64,000 nt of DNA from NCBI GenBank assembly GCA_012184525.1, contig WOFQ01000011.1, positions 434,001 to 498,000 of the forward strand, read 5' to 3'. Positions 47,272-58,632 of the stretch are shown in pieces. How positions within the stretch are numbered: position 1 is the first letter of the stretch; each line of letters begins with the position of its first letter. Source of the DNA: Xenoacremonium recifei. Taxonomy: Eukaryota > Ascomycota > Sordariomycetes > Hypocreales > Nectriaceae. A model generated the notes under the pieces. The model searched no databases. It saw only the letters and a list, made by a program, of their open reading frames with translations, and was not told the origin of the DNA. The translations under genes and the position numbers were made by a program.

Positions 47272-50200
47272 CTATCTTCGCGGTAGGTTGTTCCGCCCAA
47301 AGCTGCCGGCCGAGTTCCACCCTTGTGACATGCTGTTCTTGACGATGAGTGCCGCGGCCGCCGTGGCTGCTTGACGTTCCTTTTGACGATGTCGGTCCTT
47401 GAGGTAGGTTGCAGCCTCAGGGCGCATGCGCAGGATACGCAGGATCATGTCGTCGCTGGGGTCAGCCTGAGCCTCGCGACGCTTGGCCTCCTTCGCCTTA
47501 CGCATGGTCCCAAGGTTGCGGCTCATCATTATACTCTTGCCGCGCCGAATGGTACCCATACTGGCGAAGGCGCCCATCCCTCCAAATGTAGCCCCGAACG
47601 TTGGCGGCGCAGAGAGCCGGTTCTGGTGCGCCGCCTGTTGCTGTAGGGCGGCCTGGGCGCGTTGAGCCGTTGCGGCAGCCATACGCTCTGACTCTCGGAT
47701 CAGACTGTTAGTGTCCTGATCGTAGAAGAAATTCAGTGAGGCAAGCTCGTGCCACTTAGGCGACTTGAGAACCTCGGCTGGGATGCCCATCTGCTCGCCC
47801 GACTGCTCATCCCGGGCGTTGAAGAAGTTGTATAGGAGGTCCAGCCACTGGTACACCACGTCTACTTCCTTCCTAGAAAGTGGTCGTTGCGACGACGGCT
47901 TCTCGGACAGCGGAGGGACCAGTAGATTCTCGATCACCATCAGAACTTCCTTCCACAGGCGCGTCATGACGGCAATCATGGTAGCATCCGTGAGTGTCTG
48001 CTTCATGATGGCAAAGTTCTCGTCAAAGTACTGAAATAGGGGTGCCAATGCATTCTCCACCTGCGCCGAGGTCGCCACGGTCATGGTTGATGTCCGTTTC
48101 TTCCACAGACTCGTGACTGAAGCTCCAATCCCACTCATTCCTAGGAGATTTCGAAGCGTGTCCTGGGAGAGCGTCTGATTAATCTGGGTTGTGAGCTGTG
48201 CTTGGTCAGCATACTGATATCCATGCCGTCTCCAATGATACAAAAACCAACCTTGTCTGTAATCTTGCGGACCATGTCTCGTTCGGTTCGCTTGAGATGG
48301 CGGAACGCCTTGCCGAAATGGAATTGGATATCGTCTCGTTCTCCCTCCATGCTTACTCTGATTAGCAGTCGACCTTGGGAATCCAAGTCGAGCCAAAACT
48401 CTCGCGGCAGATAGTCGCTAAAGTGAACCGGGTCCAGCTTAAGAGACGTGCGGCCCACGTAGTCGTGATCTCCGAAAGTATCGTAGTCCCAGATCGTGGC
48501 AATCATGTTGACAGGACCCTGCACCGTGATCTCGAAAGTCTCGTCCCAACGTGGGTTGAGATTTCGGTATATGATCCTCGTCTTGTAAAGCCGCTTCTGG
48601 TATTCGTCTCCAAAGACCACATAAGGATCACTATATCCGCTCGGATCACAGGCCTTGAGATCCTCTGCCTCGACGACCTTAATTGTGAAGGTATACTTGT
48701 TAGGCCTCCTCACCTTCCGCTTGGGTCCATCGATTCTCTCTAGGAGAGCGGCGCAGGCTTCGGAATCCATCTTCTTCTCGAGCTTATCGAGCTCTTGCAT
48801 GGCGTACTCAATGTTATTGAGTTTGACAAACGACTGCCATACGTTAGTAACCCGCAAGTAACGATGCTTGTTAGGTATCTCACCTCGGCATAGAACTGGA
48901 ATGGTTCTGCCTTGTCTTTGTTATTCCAAGCATCCTTAGCATACTGCATCCACTTCTCTTGAGTTGACCTTGACTGAGCTGCCATCTCCTCTGCGGAAGG
49001 GCGGTCCATCTCCTTTGCGAACCGTTCCTCCAAGATCTCGCAATACTTTCCAACACCAGTCGATATCGCCCGTGCAAGGTGCGTCATGAATCGTGCATGG
49101 TGTTCATCATCGTTCCATCCCAGCTGGAAGATCCGATCTACCGTCTGATTCAAGAACATGAAGATGTCAATGACCGAGACACTGTGTCGCTCCGAGTCCA
49201 GAGGTATATGATCTGGGCTTTCCCCGCGAACTTGGAATTGGTCCTGCTTGACTGCCTCATCCACGAAAGCTTCGACTCTATCCTCGGCGTTGGCTATCCA
49301 TCGCCACACGAAGCTCGACATTGCGTCTTCGATGCTGAAAGCAAATGGCTGATTAGGGAGGTATTCGTGGTGGATGCGTCGAATCGCTACCAGCTCGCCA
49401 TATAGATCGAATCCGTCTTGAATATCAATCTCCTCCTTCCGTTCTTCAGCGCTCGCAAGAATGGCCTGGATGATTGCATCTGCGTCGCCCTCAAAGCTTG
49501 GGTAAACTTCCGCGATCAAGATCTCTAACGGGTCGACGCCAAAAATCTTAGGGTTCTTTGCGTAACGCTTCTTAATTCGTTCGCACAATTTGATGACGGT
49601 CTTACCCAGCTTCACCACATGGCCAAACTCCCATTCTTCTTTAAGCGCTGGAATCTCCTTTTCCATATATGTTCGGTAGGCATCCGCAGCCCGCTGCTGG
49701 AGCTTCTGGGCAAGGTGGTCGGCGAAGTCATCTAGAGCTTCGCTTTTGGGAGAGAAATTGGGGTCACTGTAGATGTGACTCTCTAGGATGTACAGGGGGA
49801 CCGCAGTAGGGGGTGGCTTCACGTTGTAGCACCCGTCCATCAAGTCATAGACTTCCCGAAGAAGATTGTCATGTAGCGTATGGAGCATATGTTGGTAGAC
49901 GGCAAAATCATGCATGGGCCATCGAGCAGGATCAAGACTGGAGAGCGGGACGTTGTGCTGTTGTAAATGAGGAGGCTTTTTGCCCTCAGGAAGAGGTTCT
50001 TTGACGAAGTCAAAGGTTGCGTCCAGTTCCGTTGACAACATCTCTCGATCGACGTATTTGCGGGTGGCAACCTCGAGGATCGCAATGAGCCTGGAGCACT
50101 GGGGAACACGCCATCGCACACAGAGCTCAGTCAAGAGTTCTAGTGAGACTCTTGAAAGGGGCTGGAAATCGACGTCGGGGTCTGCATGGAGCTGGTCAAA

Positions 50201-51466
50201 GTTCATGGCATGCTGGACAATGTACTTGTAGAAAGCCCTGGGATCTGAAGGTACAAACATATAGATGTTCTCTTCCACGGCTCTGATTCCGGTGTCCGCA
50301 ATGGAGAGGGATGCTAGGTTCAGAGACGGGTCAAAGGCAAGTGAGCCGTCATTAGCTGCTAGAGCACGACTCAGGTCTGCATAGGCTTGATCATCAATGG
50401 TAGACTGGGGGCGACTTGGCAAGGCCTTGTCGAGACCCCCAGTTGACGTCTTTGCAAGCTCTGGTTTTGCCGAAAGGATGTCCAGCATCATTTGGGACAG
50501 GCATGTTGTTTCCGACTTTTTCCATTCCTGAAAGGCATCCTCGATATCAAAGTCCTGGCTCCTCAAAGCCCCAGGGAGATTGGAGTTGAGTCTGGCCTGG
50601 TAGGTTTTTAGGTCCTTGAGGGCAGCTTCCTCAGTCCACACCTGCTTGTGATCATTGATCTCGGCCTGGACCTCAGAAAAACTGAGACCGAAGATTTGCG
50701 CCACGGTCTGCACCATCGGCATGTCCTTGACGTCGTAGCTCAGGGGAACAACTACTTCGATCGTGGTGCCCGTGCTATCGGCAGCGAGATCTTGGTCGTT
50801 TGTGAGGAGCTTCTTCTCTAGAGTGTTTAGCCTCGACATGAGCTCTGGCTTGTCGCGGTCATGGCCGTGATCTCGGAGGATGTTGGCTACGAGTCGAATG
50901 AACAAAGCGAGGTGGCGATCGGGGATGCCCTTCCAGCTATCATCGTCGGGGGTCTTGCCCTTTTGCGCCGCCTTTGTGGAAGCCGAGTAGAAGATGAGGA
51001 CCAACGGCTCGAGCTTCCTCTCCTTGTCAATGGTCTTGCGGAAGTTCCTGTCGGTGAAGGCAGTGTAGGCTTCGGCGAAGCTTCGTTTGACGGCGGCATC
51101 GTTGTAGCCCGGGAGGCGCTCCTGGTTCTTGATGACACCGCCAACTCTGTCGACGACGACGCTCGAGAAGTTGTGAGGCAGCTTCAGGCTCGACGAGGCG
51201 CCGGAGACGTATTCCTGAACCAGCTGACCGACGCTCGTGTGCGACCGCGCGGGCTGCTTCGGGGCGGGCACGTATTGCCGTCGCTTGGCCTTGGGCTGCA
51301 AGAGATAGTGGAGATAGGCGACGCGCAGGGCGAAGCTGCGAGCTTCTTCATGGTCGACGATGACCTGCTGGGCGCGAGAGGCGGCGCGCGGACGGTTGGG
51401 ATCTCGGCCGCTCTCGCTGTTGAGGCGGCGGCCCGGATTGTAGGAGCGGCGGGATGCTGACGACAT
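47272..51466 (-). CDS. Munc13/Ync13-like protein with MUN and C2 domains
   Basis: Three exons close at 1362 residues: 51466-48884, 48833-48252 and 48195-47272. The large N-terminal and middle part is the MUN-homology region of the fungal UNC13 family. The C2 domain follows across intron 1 (YTFTIKVVEAEDLKACDPSG, then YSDPYVVFG) with Ca2+/lipid-loop aspartates. It includes NPRWDETFEITVQGPVNMIA and IWDYDTFGDHDYVGR. The C-terminal part completes the MUN region and ends in a basic tail (GKSIMMSRNLGTMRKAKEAK). In fission yeast Ync13 helps vesicles tether and fuse at the division site and keeps the cell wall intact; the same role here is family inference. The ATG at 51466 follows a frame open to 51526 that has no upstream ATG. 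Confidence 0.88.
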
Positions 51467-52676
51467 GGCGATGGGAGGCGACGGGACGGGACAGAGGGGT
51501 TGCTCAGGACGCGAGATGATGCCCAAAGGATCGATGCGCGCCCTGGCTCATGACCGAGTGATGGAGACGGCGCGAGGTCGCAAGCGATTCGGGAGATGTT
51601 CGTGAGTTGTGCTGGGAGGCGATGTGAGGTTGCGGGCGGTTGGTGTGAAGTCTGAGATATGCCGAAGTTGAAACAAGATGATGGATGACGGTGGATGGCA
51701 CAACCTGATTTTGGGCAAGCATCAAACATGAAAGGGAGGGACCTTCCGTTCAGTTCAGTTCACTTGTTAGCGGTGGGAGCCGCAGCGGCGCAGCTTCCCC
51801 CCTGTAACGGTCGGGAGCGGGTTTAGGCGTCTAGAGGATGAATTTCCATTGGGTGAAGCATCCCTCTGGGACGTCATCTGCGGGCTGAGCTCCTGTCTTA
51901 CAGGAGGCCAGGAGGGCGGTACGGCGCTAGCCAGCATCTAGCGCGGGGGCTGGTCCCCTGGAAACAAACGCCTAGCAGCCCCTCCCCGCCGCAGCACAGC
52001 GCTGTCACTGCTGAGACGCAATATTAAGATGACGGAACACACTGGTCGCAGTCAGAGATGCCCAACCAAGGGCGGCTATTTGCGTCGGACGTGCGTCAGG
52101 TCTCGTGTTCCTGAAGATCACTGCCGCAGGCTGAGGCAAGTGAGCTCTGCTGTGATCGTACGCCGGCATGCATTTGTATGCGGGTGGCTAGCTACGGCCT
52201 CGTGATTAAGCAATACGAGCAATAATATGTCGCCTCACAATCTTTGTCTCCCTTCAGCTAACTATCCCGCCGAGCGCCACGAGCTACACCTCAGGAAGTG
52301 GCACGGGTTTACGTGGAAATTTACGTATAATTTTAGTATACGAAGTCATGGTCAGCTCCAGTCTCCAGACATGCCAGCGGCCGCCTCCATAATAACTTTC
52401 GGAATGCCTTCACAGAGGCCAGGCTAGCAGCTTTCATCGACCAGCAACATTCCTAATAACAGGCAGGATTCTTCGTCGAGACAGCCAAAAGGTCTTTTGA
52501 CAGTCCCATGCATGGTCGGTTCCCACCGCTTGGCACAAAGGAGCTCCTCGACAAGGGGGCCTGTGGACAGAGGATTCACCGCTGACGGGCTCTGGTGAAT
52601 GTTCTGGACCGTTGATGGAATCTCTCTTTTCGAATTCGTCCACGCTCTGGATCCTCCAGTCAGCAGACTATTTACA
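51467..52676. other. Intergenic, 5' of the Munc13-like gene
   Basis: 1.2 kb. The first 250 bases are likely promoter and leader of the Munc13-like gene, with a direct repeat CAGTTCAGTTCA near 51751. The rest holds no recognisable gene. It also includes the 3' flank of the ABM gene. Confidence 0.45.
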
Positions 52677-53108
52677 TCACATCCGACTCTTGATGCGGGG
52701 GCCGTCGGTTGTCCTGATAATCTGCACGTCCGCAACCTTTTCCTTCTCCATGGTCGCCATCATGGTCACCACCGGTTCCGTCTTCAGGTGGCTGTCCAGC
52801 GCTTCCTGATCATCGTACCTGAAGAGTGTCAGTTCTGCGACGACCCGGCCTTCACGAAAAGCGCCTCACCCCTCGAGCACCACAAGCAGCTCCTTGCCAT
52901 TATTCAAGTCTTTGATGCCCTCGTGCACTTCGTAGCGGTGAATCCCGGGCTCGTTGGCCTTCACATAGCGGCAGCACTTCTCAAAGAGCTCCAGAAACTG
53001 GGGGCGTGTCAGTCATTCGCTGCTTGTTAAATATGCCCGTTTCCAGCCTACCCGCTCTTTCTTCCCGGGGTTGGGGGTGATGATGGCTGTAAGCTGGATG
53101 GGGGCCAT
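52677..53108 (-). CDS. Small antibiotic-biosynthesis-monooxygenase (ABM) domain protein
   Basis: Three exons close at 108 residues: 53108-53052, 52997-52870 and 52818-52677. The protein starts MAPIQLTAIITPNPGKKERF, then LELFEKCCRYVKANEPGIHR, YEVHEGIKDLNNGKELLVVL and EGYDDQEALDSHLKT. It ends VADVQIIRTTDGPRIKSRM. This is a single ABM dimeric alpha-beta barrel (ferredoxin-like) fold: a strand, a helix with exposed Cys-Cys, a HRYE strand, then DxxALxxHLxT. Relatives include quinol monooxygenases and many proteins of unknown substrate. No secondary-metabolite genes are near it, so a stand-alone redox or protective role is more likely than a cluster function. The gene was found by splicing; no single long ORF exposes it. 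Confidence 0.85.
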
Positions 53109-54221
53109 TTTTGCAATGATCCAGAGGCGACTTGAAAGAGGCAACGAACAATGAGCCTGAGTCCTGGTTTATATGAAAGACAATGTATCGTTCGATAAGG
53201 AAAAGGGGCCCGTTGTTGGTCGATGGCCAGGGCTTCCCTTATGAATCGCATCGGAAAATGATTGCCAGCTCCAGCATCATGAAAGCCTCCCGCCAATGGC
53301 CACAGCGCTGCCAACCCGATGGGGCAAGCTCATGCTCTAAAGTCCGGCCTGCTCCAGATTTTCTCCTCAACTTAAATATCCGAGGTTCATTTCCTATAAG
53401 AACGCGGGGAATGTTCAGAATTTTAAAACGTTCTCTTCTTCTTTGTCTCCTCGGCTTCAAATGAGCGCCCTGTTATAAGGTGACGTGAGGTTGGCTGAGT
53501 GTGGTTCGATAGCGATGTAGAAGCAGGGGCTTCAGAGAATTTCTGACGGATTTCCACATCAATCATTGCGATGTTACCGTGTAATTTGTGGTGTTAGTTG
53601 TAAGCTGAGATATGTCACGGTGGATTGCTAGTGGACATTATGCAACTCCGTCAAACGCACAAGCTGCGGAAGGAACTGACTTTGTTTTAGACACGATCTT
53701 TCCTTCCAGGTACAGACACCACGTATGCTAAACGAGTTGGTCTGAGATACTTTTATAGCAAAGAAGGAACAATAGAACTCTTCTATAAGGTACCTTCCTG
53801 TTGCGAGTTGACTGTAATCCATAACGTAGAGCCATGCCACTGCTTCACCGTCCCTTGAACCCTATAATACGAATATGTGATACAATCTGTTTGCAGTCCT
53901 ACCTTATGCAAGGCCTAACACTTAATTACTGAGCCTGCTCGTTCAATGCTCATTAATCCCATTAAGTCTAAAGCTTTCCGACAGATCTCTCTACGTTCGC
54001 ATACCTATGGACAAACGGACACCCCCAACCAACAACGACCAATGTGTGAGATCTTACTGAAGACTTCATTGACCAGTCTACCCCTACTAAATTATTCTCC
54101 AGTTCTCTCCGGCCAGCTATCAGCTCAGAAACCTCTGGCCAGGTCAGCACACTGGATCACCTGCATCGTCCTCCTGCCCGAGGAGTGCCACAAGAAACAT
54201 TACGAGAAGTATGAACATACC
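53109..54221. other. Intergenic between ABM and SRA genes
   Basis: 1.1 kb, AT-rich in its middle (53460-53960). The left part is the ABM promoter side. No gene is supportable. The composition is similar to the accessory island. Confidence 0.4.
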
Positions 54222-55683
54222 ATGGCGTCGAGTCTAACGAGCTGACAAGATACAACTAAGACCCCCTTTCAGCCTTCGGTTCAACTGTATCACTCGCAAG
54301 CCCTGGAGGATCTAGGTATTCCAAGGGTCCAGGAGTCAAACAGGATGACCTACTTCGCCTCTGCGATGAGACCCGGTTTAGTCTTGTTCATGAGAGAAAA
54401 CTTGGCAACCGATGGGGGGAAGCCATGCGTTTGATATCAATGTGGATCAATGACGAGCAGAATAGGAAACCATCTCTCGCCTTGGCGACTATCGAGTATG
54501 CTCGTCTCGATATGTTATTACGCGACATTGTGAACCCGATGAATGCTCCGAGTAAGGCTTCGGGCAGATTCAGAAGTGATGTGGCCATGGCACATTCTCT
54601 CCAGAGGCTATGGGGAATACGATTTCGGGAGCGATTCTTCACCATCAATCAGGACAGATACTCCAAGCTACCTAAAACAGGTCGACTCAAAGATGTTGAA
54701 TTCGATGCTGAGAGCGAAGACCTTCACGATATGTGGCAACCAAAGACCTAGTGGGAGCTCTCGGCCAAAGAAGGGAACGAGTTCGATGTAGGCCAGTAAG
54801 TAAATGCCAAACTCTTACGTGGATGTGTCATGTCTTACTGAGACTTCTAGCTGGTGGTTGAACTTGGCCTGTGCCTACCGAGATGGCATTGTCGGAAGTC
54901 CGGTGGAGGTGCCTACAATGGGCAGATATGGCATGGCAGCCCTGCCTTTGATGACGGGTGTAGAAGAGGTTGAGCAATCAGGATCAGTCTCCAAATACAC
55001 CAAAGATAGGACCTTACAAGACATGCATGTCACGCTTGTCTCAAGGGTCGGCTACAGGATTCGGATCCTGCGCGGAGATCGATTAGAAAGTCCTCTAGCA
55101 CCTAAGGCGGGCGTACGATACGATGGCCTGTAAGTTGATGTCGTCTAGAGGCGGGGAGCGATGCTGACAAAGGTCAAGATATGTGATTCGCCAATATAGC
55201 CAAAAGGTCAATACCGACACCGATGTACACTCGATGACTTTGAGGTTGGAGAGGGTTTTGGGGCAGACCCGAATGACAGACCTGACTGATATTCCTAGTC
55301 CATCACAGCTGGACGACTGGCGTCAGTACGAGACCTACGAAGGAGAGATGGTCAACAAGATATATGGCGACCAAGTGTTCATGGAATGGCAAAACCTGAA
55401 GGCCCTCGATAGACGGGCACGGGCACGGTATAACGGGAAAGTGATAGCTCAAAGGCGGCTGAAGGACGACGTTGCTGCTGAGTTTCTTCGGAAGAGAGCA
55501 TTGGCGATCACAGGAAGAATGCATGAAATTTCACTAAGTGGCAGCTCTGAAGCCAGAGCGTTGAGCCCTGCTCCTCGTCTGTCGGTTGAAGAGCCAAACC
55601 CAGCGGGTGGTTCTAAGGCATCGAGGCGGAACGACACAGACAAAGACGTAGTAGACGCATGGAACGCAGGTCCGAGTCCGTAA
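54222..55683 (+). pseudogene. SRA-YDG domain protein, broken by one in-frame TAG
   Basis: Four exons keep one frame of 439 codons: 54222-54231 (tentative), 54273-54795, 54851-55129 and 55179-55683. One TAG at 54749-54751 (codon 163) interrupts it. Sequence on both sides is family-like: before it DAESEDLHDMWQ, after it WELSAKEGNEF then H|WWLNLACAYRDGIVGSP. The SRA core is present (YRIRILRGDRLESPLAPKAG, then VRYDGLYVIRQYSQKV and LRLERV). SRA-YDG domains flip out and read methylated cytosine. The tail is charged and disordered. No RING or PHD domain is seen. The stop would fit a CAG to TAG change in a CpA context, which is the RIP signature. All other exons and splice sites look intact, so the break may be recent, or the gene may be read as two parts. 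The first 10-nt exon (donor GTCTAA) is weakly supported; ATG 54425 is the next start. Confidence 0.65.
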
Positions 55684-55936
55684 AGTGTCAAAACAGCCAT
55701 ACTTGCAAATGGAATTCAATTCCTCAACAGCGCCAGCAACTAGAAGACTTTGAATGTTCAGTCGAGATGCAGGATTGTCATGAGTGCGAGGTGTAAGGTA
55801 GATTGAATGAGGGGCGTTGGCAAAATGCGTCACTTCCCAGGGTCTATTATGGCGGGGCAGCGGCAGCAACATCTCACCAACCATCATCGCCTGTTCTCAA
55901 CCTCTATCCACCTCTTCCCGCAACAGCATCATCGCG

Positions 55937-56600
55937 ATGGGCAAAAACGACAAAAAGGGCGGCGACAAGCCGGACAAGGGCAAGGCAAAGGGGAAAGGTG
56001 GCGGCGGCGGCGGTGACAAGGAGGACAAGAAGAAGGAAGGTGGAAAGTCGAAGGGCGCCATGTCCATCAACGTCCGCCATATCCTGGTTCGTGCTCTTCC
56101 GTCCTGTTCTAGCACTATTCATGCACTAACGAGGTATTCAGTGTGAGAAGCATGGCAAGAAGGAAGAGGCTCTGGCCAAGTTGAATGAGGGCATCAAGTT
56201 TGATGAGGTAGCGAGGGAGTTTTCAGAGGACAAGGCAAGGCAAGGTTGGTCATCACGAAATCTTACAATTTCTTGAACAGAGAGTTGCTGACTTTGAAAA
56301 TCACCCCCTAGGCGGCTCTTTAGGATGGAAGACAAAAGGCAGCCTCGATCCCAAGTTTGAAGAAGTGGCCTTTGCCCTTGAGCCAAGTACGACAGCGAGT
56401 CCTAAATTCGCCGAGGTCAAGACTGGATTTGGTTATCACATCATCATGGTAAGTCAATTCAACCAAGTGACAACTTCGCAAGGAGTCTCTAATCTTGGCC
56501 TTAGGTCGAAGGGAGAAAAATAATATGGGCGTATCACATTATCACACAACATCACTTCATATCAAAACCCCCTTCCGTTCCCGGGTGCAATATTCCGTGA
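55937..56600 (+). CDS. PIN4: PIN4/Par14-type parvulin peptidyl-prolyl isomerase
   Basis: Four exons: 55937-56086, 56142-56244, 56312-56448 and 56505-56600. The first 40 residues are Lys/Gly-rich (MGKNDKKGGDKPDKGKAKGK), as in PIN4, where this basic tail binds nucleic acid or pre-ribosomes. The rotamase domain reads MSINVRHIL|CEKHGKKEEALAK, then GIKFDEVAREFSEDKARQGG, SLGWKTKGSLDP and FGYHIIMVEGRK. No WW domain is present, separating it from Pin1. Family members end at VEGRK-stop. Here five A's follow GGGAG, so the frame continues 26 residues past VEGRK to a TGA at 56598-56600, giving 161 residues. One fewer A would give the canonical 135-residue protein, so a +1 homopolymer change or a base error is possible. 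Confidence 0.88.
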
Positions 56601-56779
56601 TGCCCAATTTTTTTTATTCCTCTCGATGCAAGATGGCCGTGAGACGTCAGGCCTCAACCCATTTAGATGCCAACAGAAGTGGCTAGAGTACACCCTGAAA
56701 GTCGTGTCCAGCGGCCTCCATGTCAGAACCGCGCCTCTAATCCTCTTCAAATCCACATCAACGCCGTCCGCCCATACAT

Positions 56780-57427
56780 TTACTGCTCGGTCTGGAAGTA
56801 GTTGAGGAGGATGGATCGCTCCTGCGACTCCTCACCCCAGTCCTTGACGACGACGCAAGAGCAGTTGACAACCTTACGGGCGTTGCCCTCGCGGTCGAGA
56901 ACGCCTGGAATAGTCTGTTAGCACTTCTGGTGTCCCATCATTTCCCATATCGCAGCCACATACAAAGACCAGCCCACTCGCCGAGCTGCTTGCCATCGGG
57001 AACCTTGATCAGGGGGATCTTGTGCTCGGAGCAGAGAGCGATGACCAGCTTCTTGTAGGCCTCCTCCTCGCACTGCTCGTTCAGCACACACATGTGGGCC
57101 TGTCGTCGGTCCAGAGCCTTGGAGGCTTCTCGGAGACCGCGAGCGAGACCGTCGTGCATGAGGGCCAGCTTCAGGACACCCTTCAGGGCATCGAGAACGG
57201 ACATCTGGCCCTTGGGGGCATCGCCGGAAACCTCGACCTCATCGGCAACCTCGGGGGCGTTATCCTCTACGTCCGACTTTGCGCAAATGTTAGCCAAAAA
57301 TTTTGCCCACATCTCGAATCTCTCCCCCCCGCCATTTCGTCGTGGAGCGCATGCCTGCGGCGGCGGAAGTGCGGGCAAGGAGGCATTGGCGGCCTGGCGG
57401 AGAGGAGGGGGAGATGCGACTGACCAT
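56780..57427 (-). CDS. RPS12: 40S ribosomal protein eS12 (Rps12)
   Basis: A small-subunit ribosomal protein at the beak of the 40S subunit. Exons: 57427-57425 (only the ATG), 57276-56964 and 56904-56780, giving 146 residues. The joined protein starts MSDVEDNAPEVADEVEVSGD. It continues VLDALKGVLKLALMHDGLAR, KALDRRQAHMCVLNEQCEE and IPLIKVPDGKQLGEWAGLC. After the second intron it reads VLDREGNARKVVNCSCVVVK and ends LLNYFQTEQ. Splice donor GTATGT at 56963 gives the conserved GEWAGLC|VLDREG junction. Only the start codon precedes the first intron (148 bp), an arrangement seen in several fungal ribosomal protein genes. It is divergent from RPS22, with a 622-bp shared upstream region. Confidence 0.95.
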
Positions 57428-58049
57428 CTTGGATTGTTTGTTCTTGTCGGGCGATCCTCGAAGACTTGATTTGTAGTGAAGGGGGAGAAAGTTGGGGGGG
57501 AAGGGAATTTGTTTAGTCGTGATCTGGAAAGTCTTTCGTTTGGACGGCGAACGGGGATTTGCCGAATTCTGGGTGGCCGTGGCCGAGTGCGCGGGCGGAC
57601 ACTTAGGGCATTTTTACGTGCACGGACCACCAGGGCACACAGCAATTCGCCGACCCTCACTGGACGCCTTTTTTTTTCTCCCACACGATCAGCCCCATCT
57701 TTCGCTCGAACAATCCACGCCCGGTTCAGAACCATCGCAACATCGAGGTATGTATTGCCATGACCGCCACTGACAGCGACTCGGATCCAGCGAGATGATG
57801 CCTTTGACCACGGCAGAGGAGAGCAATCGTGGGCGTCGCCCGCGGTGAGGTGCCGTGGCGCGACCGGACTGTCGGCGACGTTTCTCGATACGCTTCTCCT
57901 CTTCAGCACTGGGCGGCAGAACCCTCCTCGATCGATCGTTGAGGGCACTCTCCACGCTCATAGGCCTCGGAAGGCTAACATGGCATTTTCTGTGGCAGAT
58001 ACCTCATTTCCCGCTTTGATTTGAGAATCTCCCCGACAACACCGCCAAA
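57428..58049. promoter_or_regulatory. Shared divergent promoter of RPS12 and RPS22, with a 5'-UTR intron
   Basis: A probable 251-bp intron lies in the RPS22 leader: donor GAG|GTATGT at 57748, branch-like GCTAACA near 57974, acceptor GGCAG at 57998. Intron-bearing 5' leaders are usual for fungal ribosomal protein genes. The region between 57480 and 57740 should hold promoters for both genes, which would keep the two subunits' output balanced. Confidence 0.65.
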
Positions 58050-58632
58050 ATGGTTCGCACTTCGGTTCTCCACGATGCCCTCAACTCCATCAACAACGCC
58101 GAGAAGGCCGGCAAGCGTCAGGTTATGATCCGACCCAGCTCCAAGGTCATTATCAAGTTCCTCCAGGTCATGCAGCGACATGGTACGTTGAATTTTATTT
58201 TCCAGTCGGCATGATAACTAGGGCTACGATCGATACTGCACCACGATCCAGCCCCTATAAGTTGCCGATAGATTCAAATTCGGAGATCTTACACGTTTTT
58301 CTGATTTTAAATAACTACCCATGACGTCTAACGTTTAGTCTCTCGAAACATTGCTGACAATTCTATCTTCAGGCTACATTGGCGAGTTCGAGGAGGTCGA
58401 CGACCACCGATCCGGCAAGATTGTCGTTCAGCTTAACGGCCGTCTGAACAAGACCGGTGTCATCTCCCCCCGCTACAACGTCCGTCTCGCCGACCTCGAG
58501 AAGTGGGTTGTCAAGCTGCTCCCTGCCCGTCAGTTCGGCTACGTCATCCTCACCACCTCGGCCGGTATCATGGACCACGAGGAGGCCCGACGCAAGCACG
58601 TCGCTGGCAAGATCATTGGCTTCTTCTACTAG
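58050..58632 (+). CDS. RPS22: 40S ribosomal protein uS8 (Rps22)
   Basis: A universal small-subunit protein that binds the central domain of 18S rRNA. Two exons, 58050-58182 and 58373-58632, give exactly the family's 130 residues. The sequence starts MVRTSVLHDALNSINNAEKA, then GKRQVMIRPSSKVIIKFLQV. It joins MQRH|GYIGEFEEVDDHRSGKI across a 190-bp intron. The C-terminus is RQFGYVILTTSAGIMDHEEA and ends AGKIIGFFY. Every block matches eukaryotic uS8. The coding exons are strongly biased to C-ending codons, as expected of a highly expressed gene. Confidence 0.97.
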
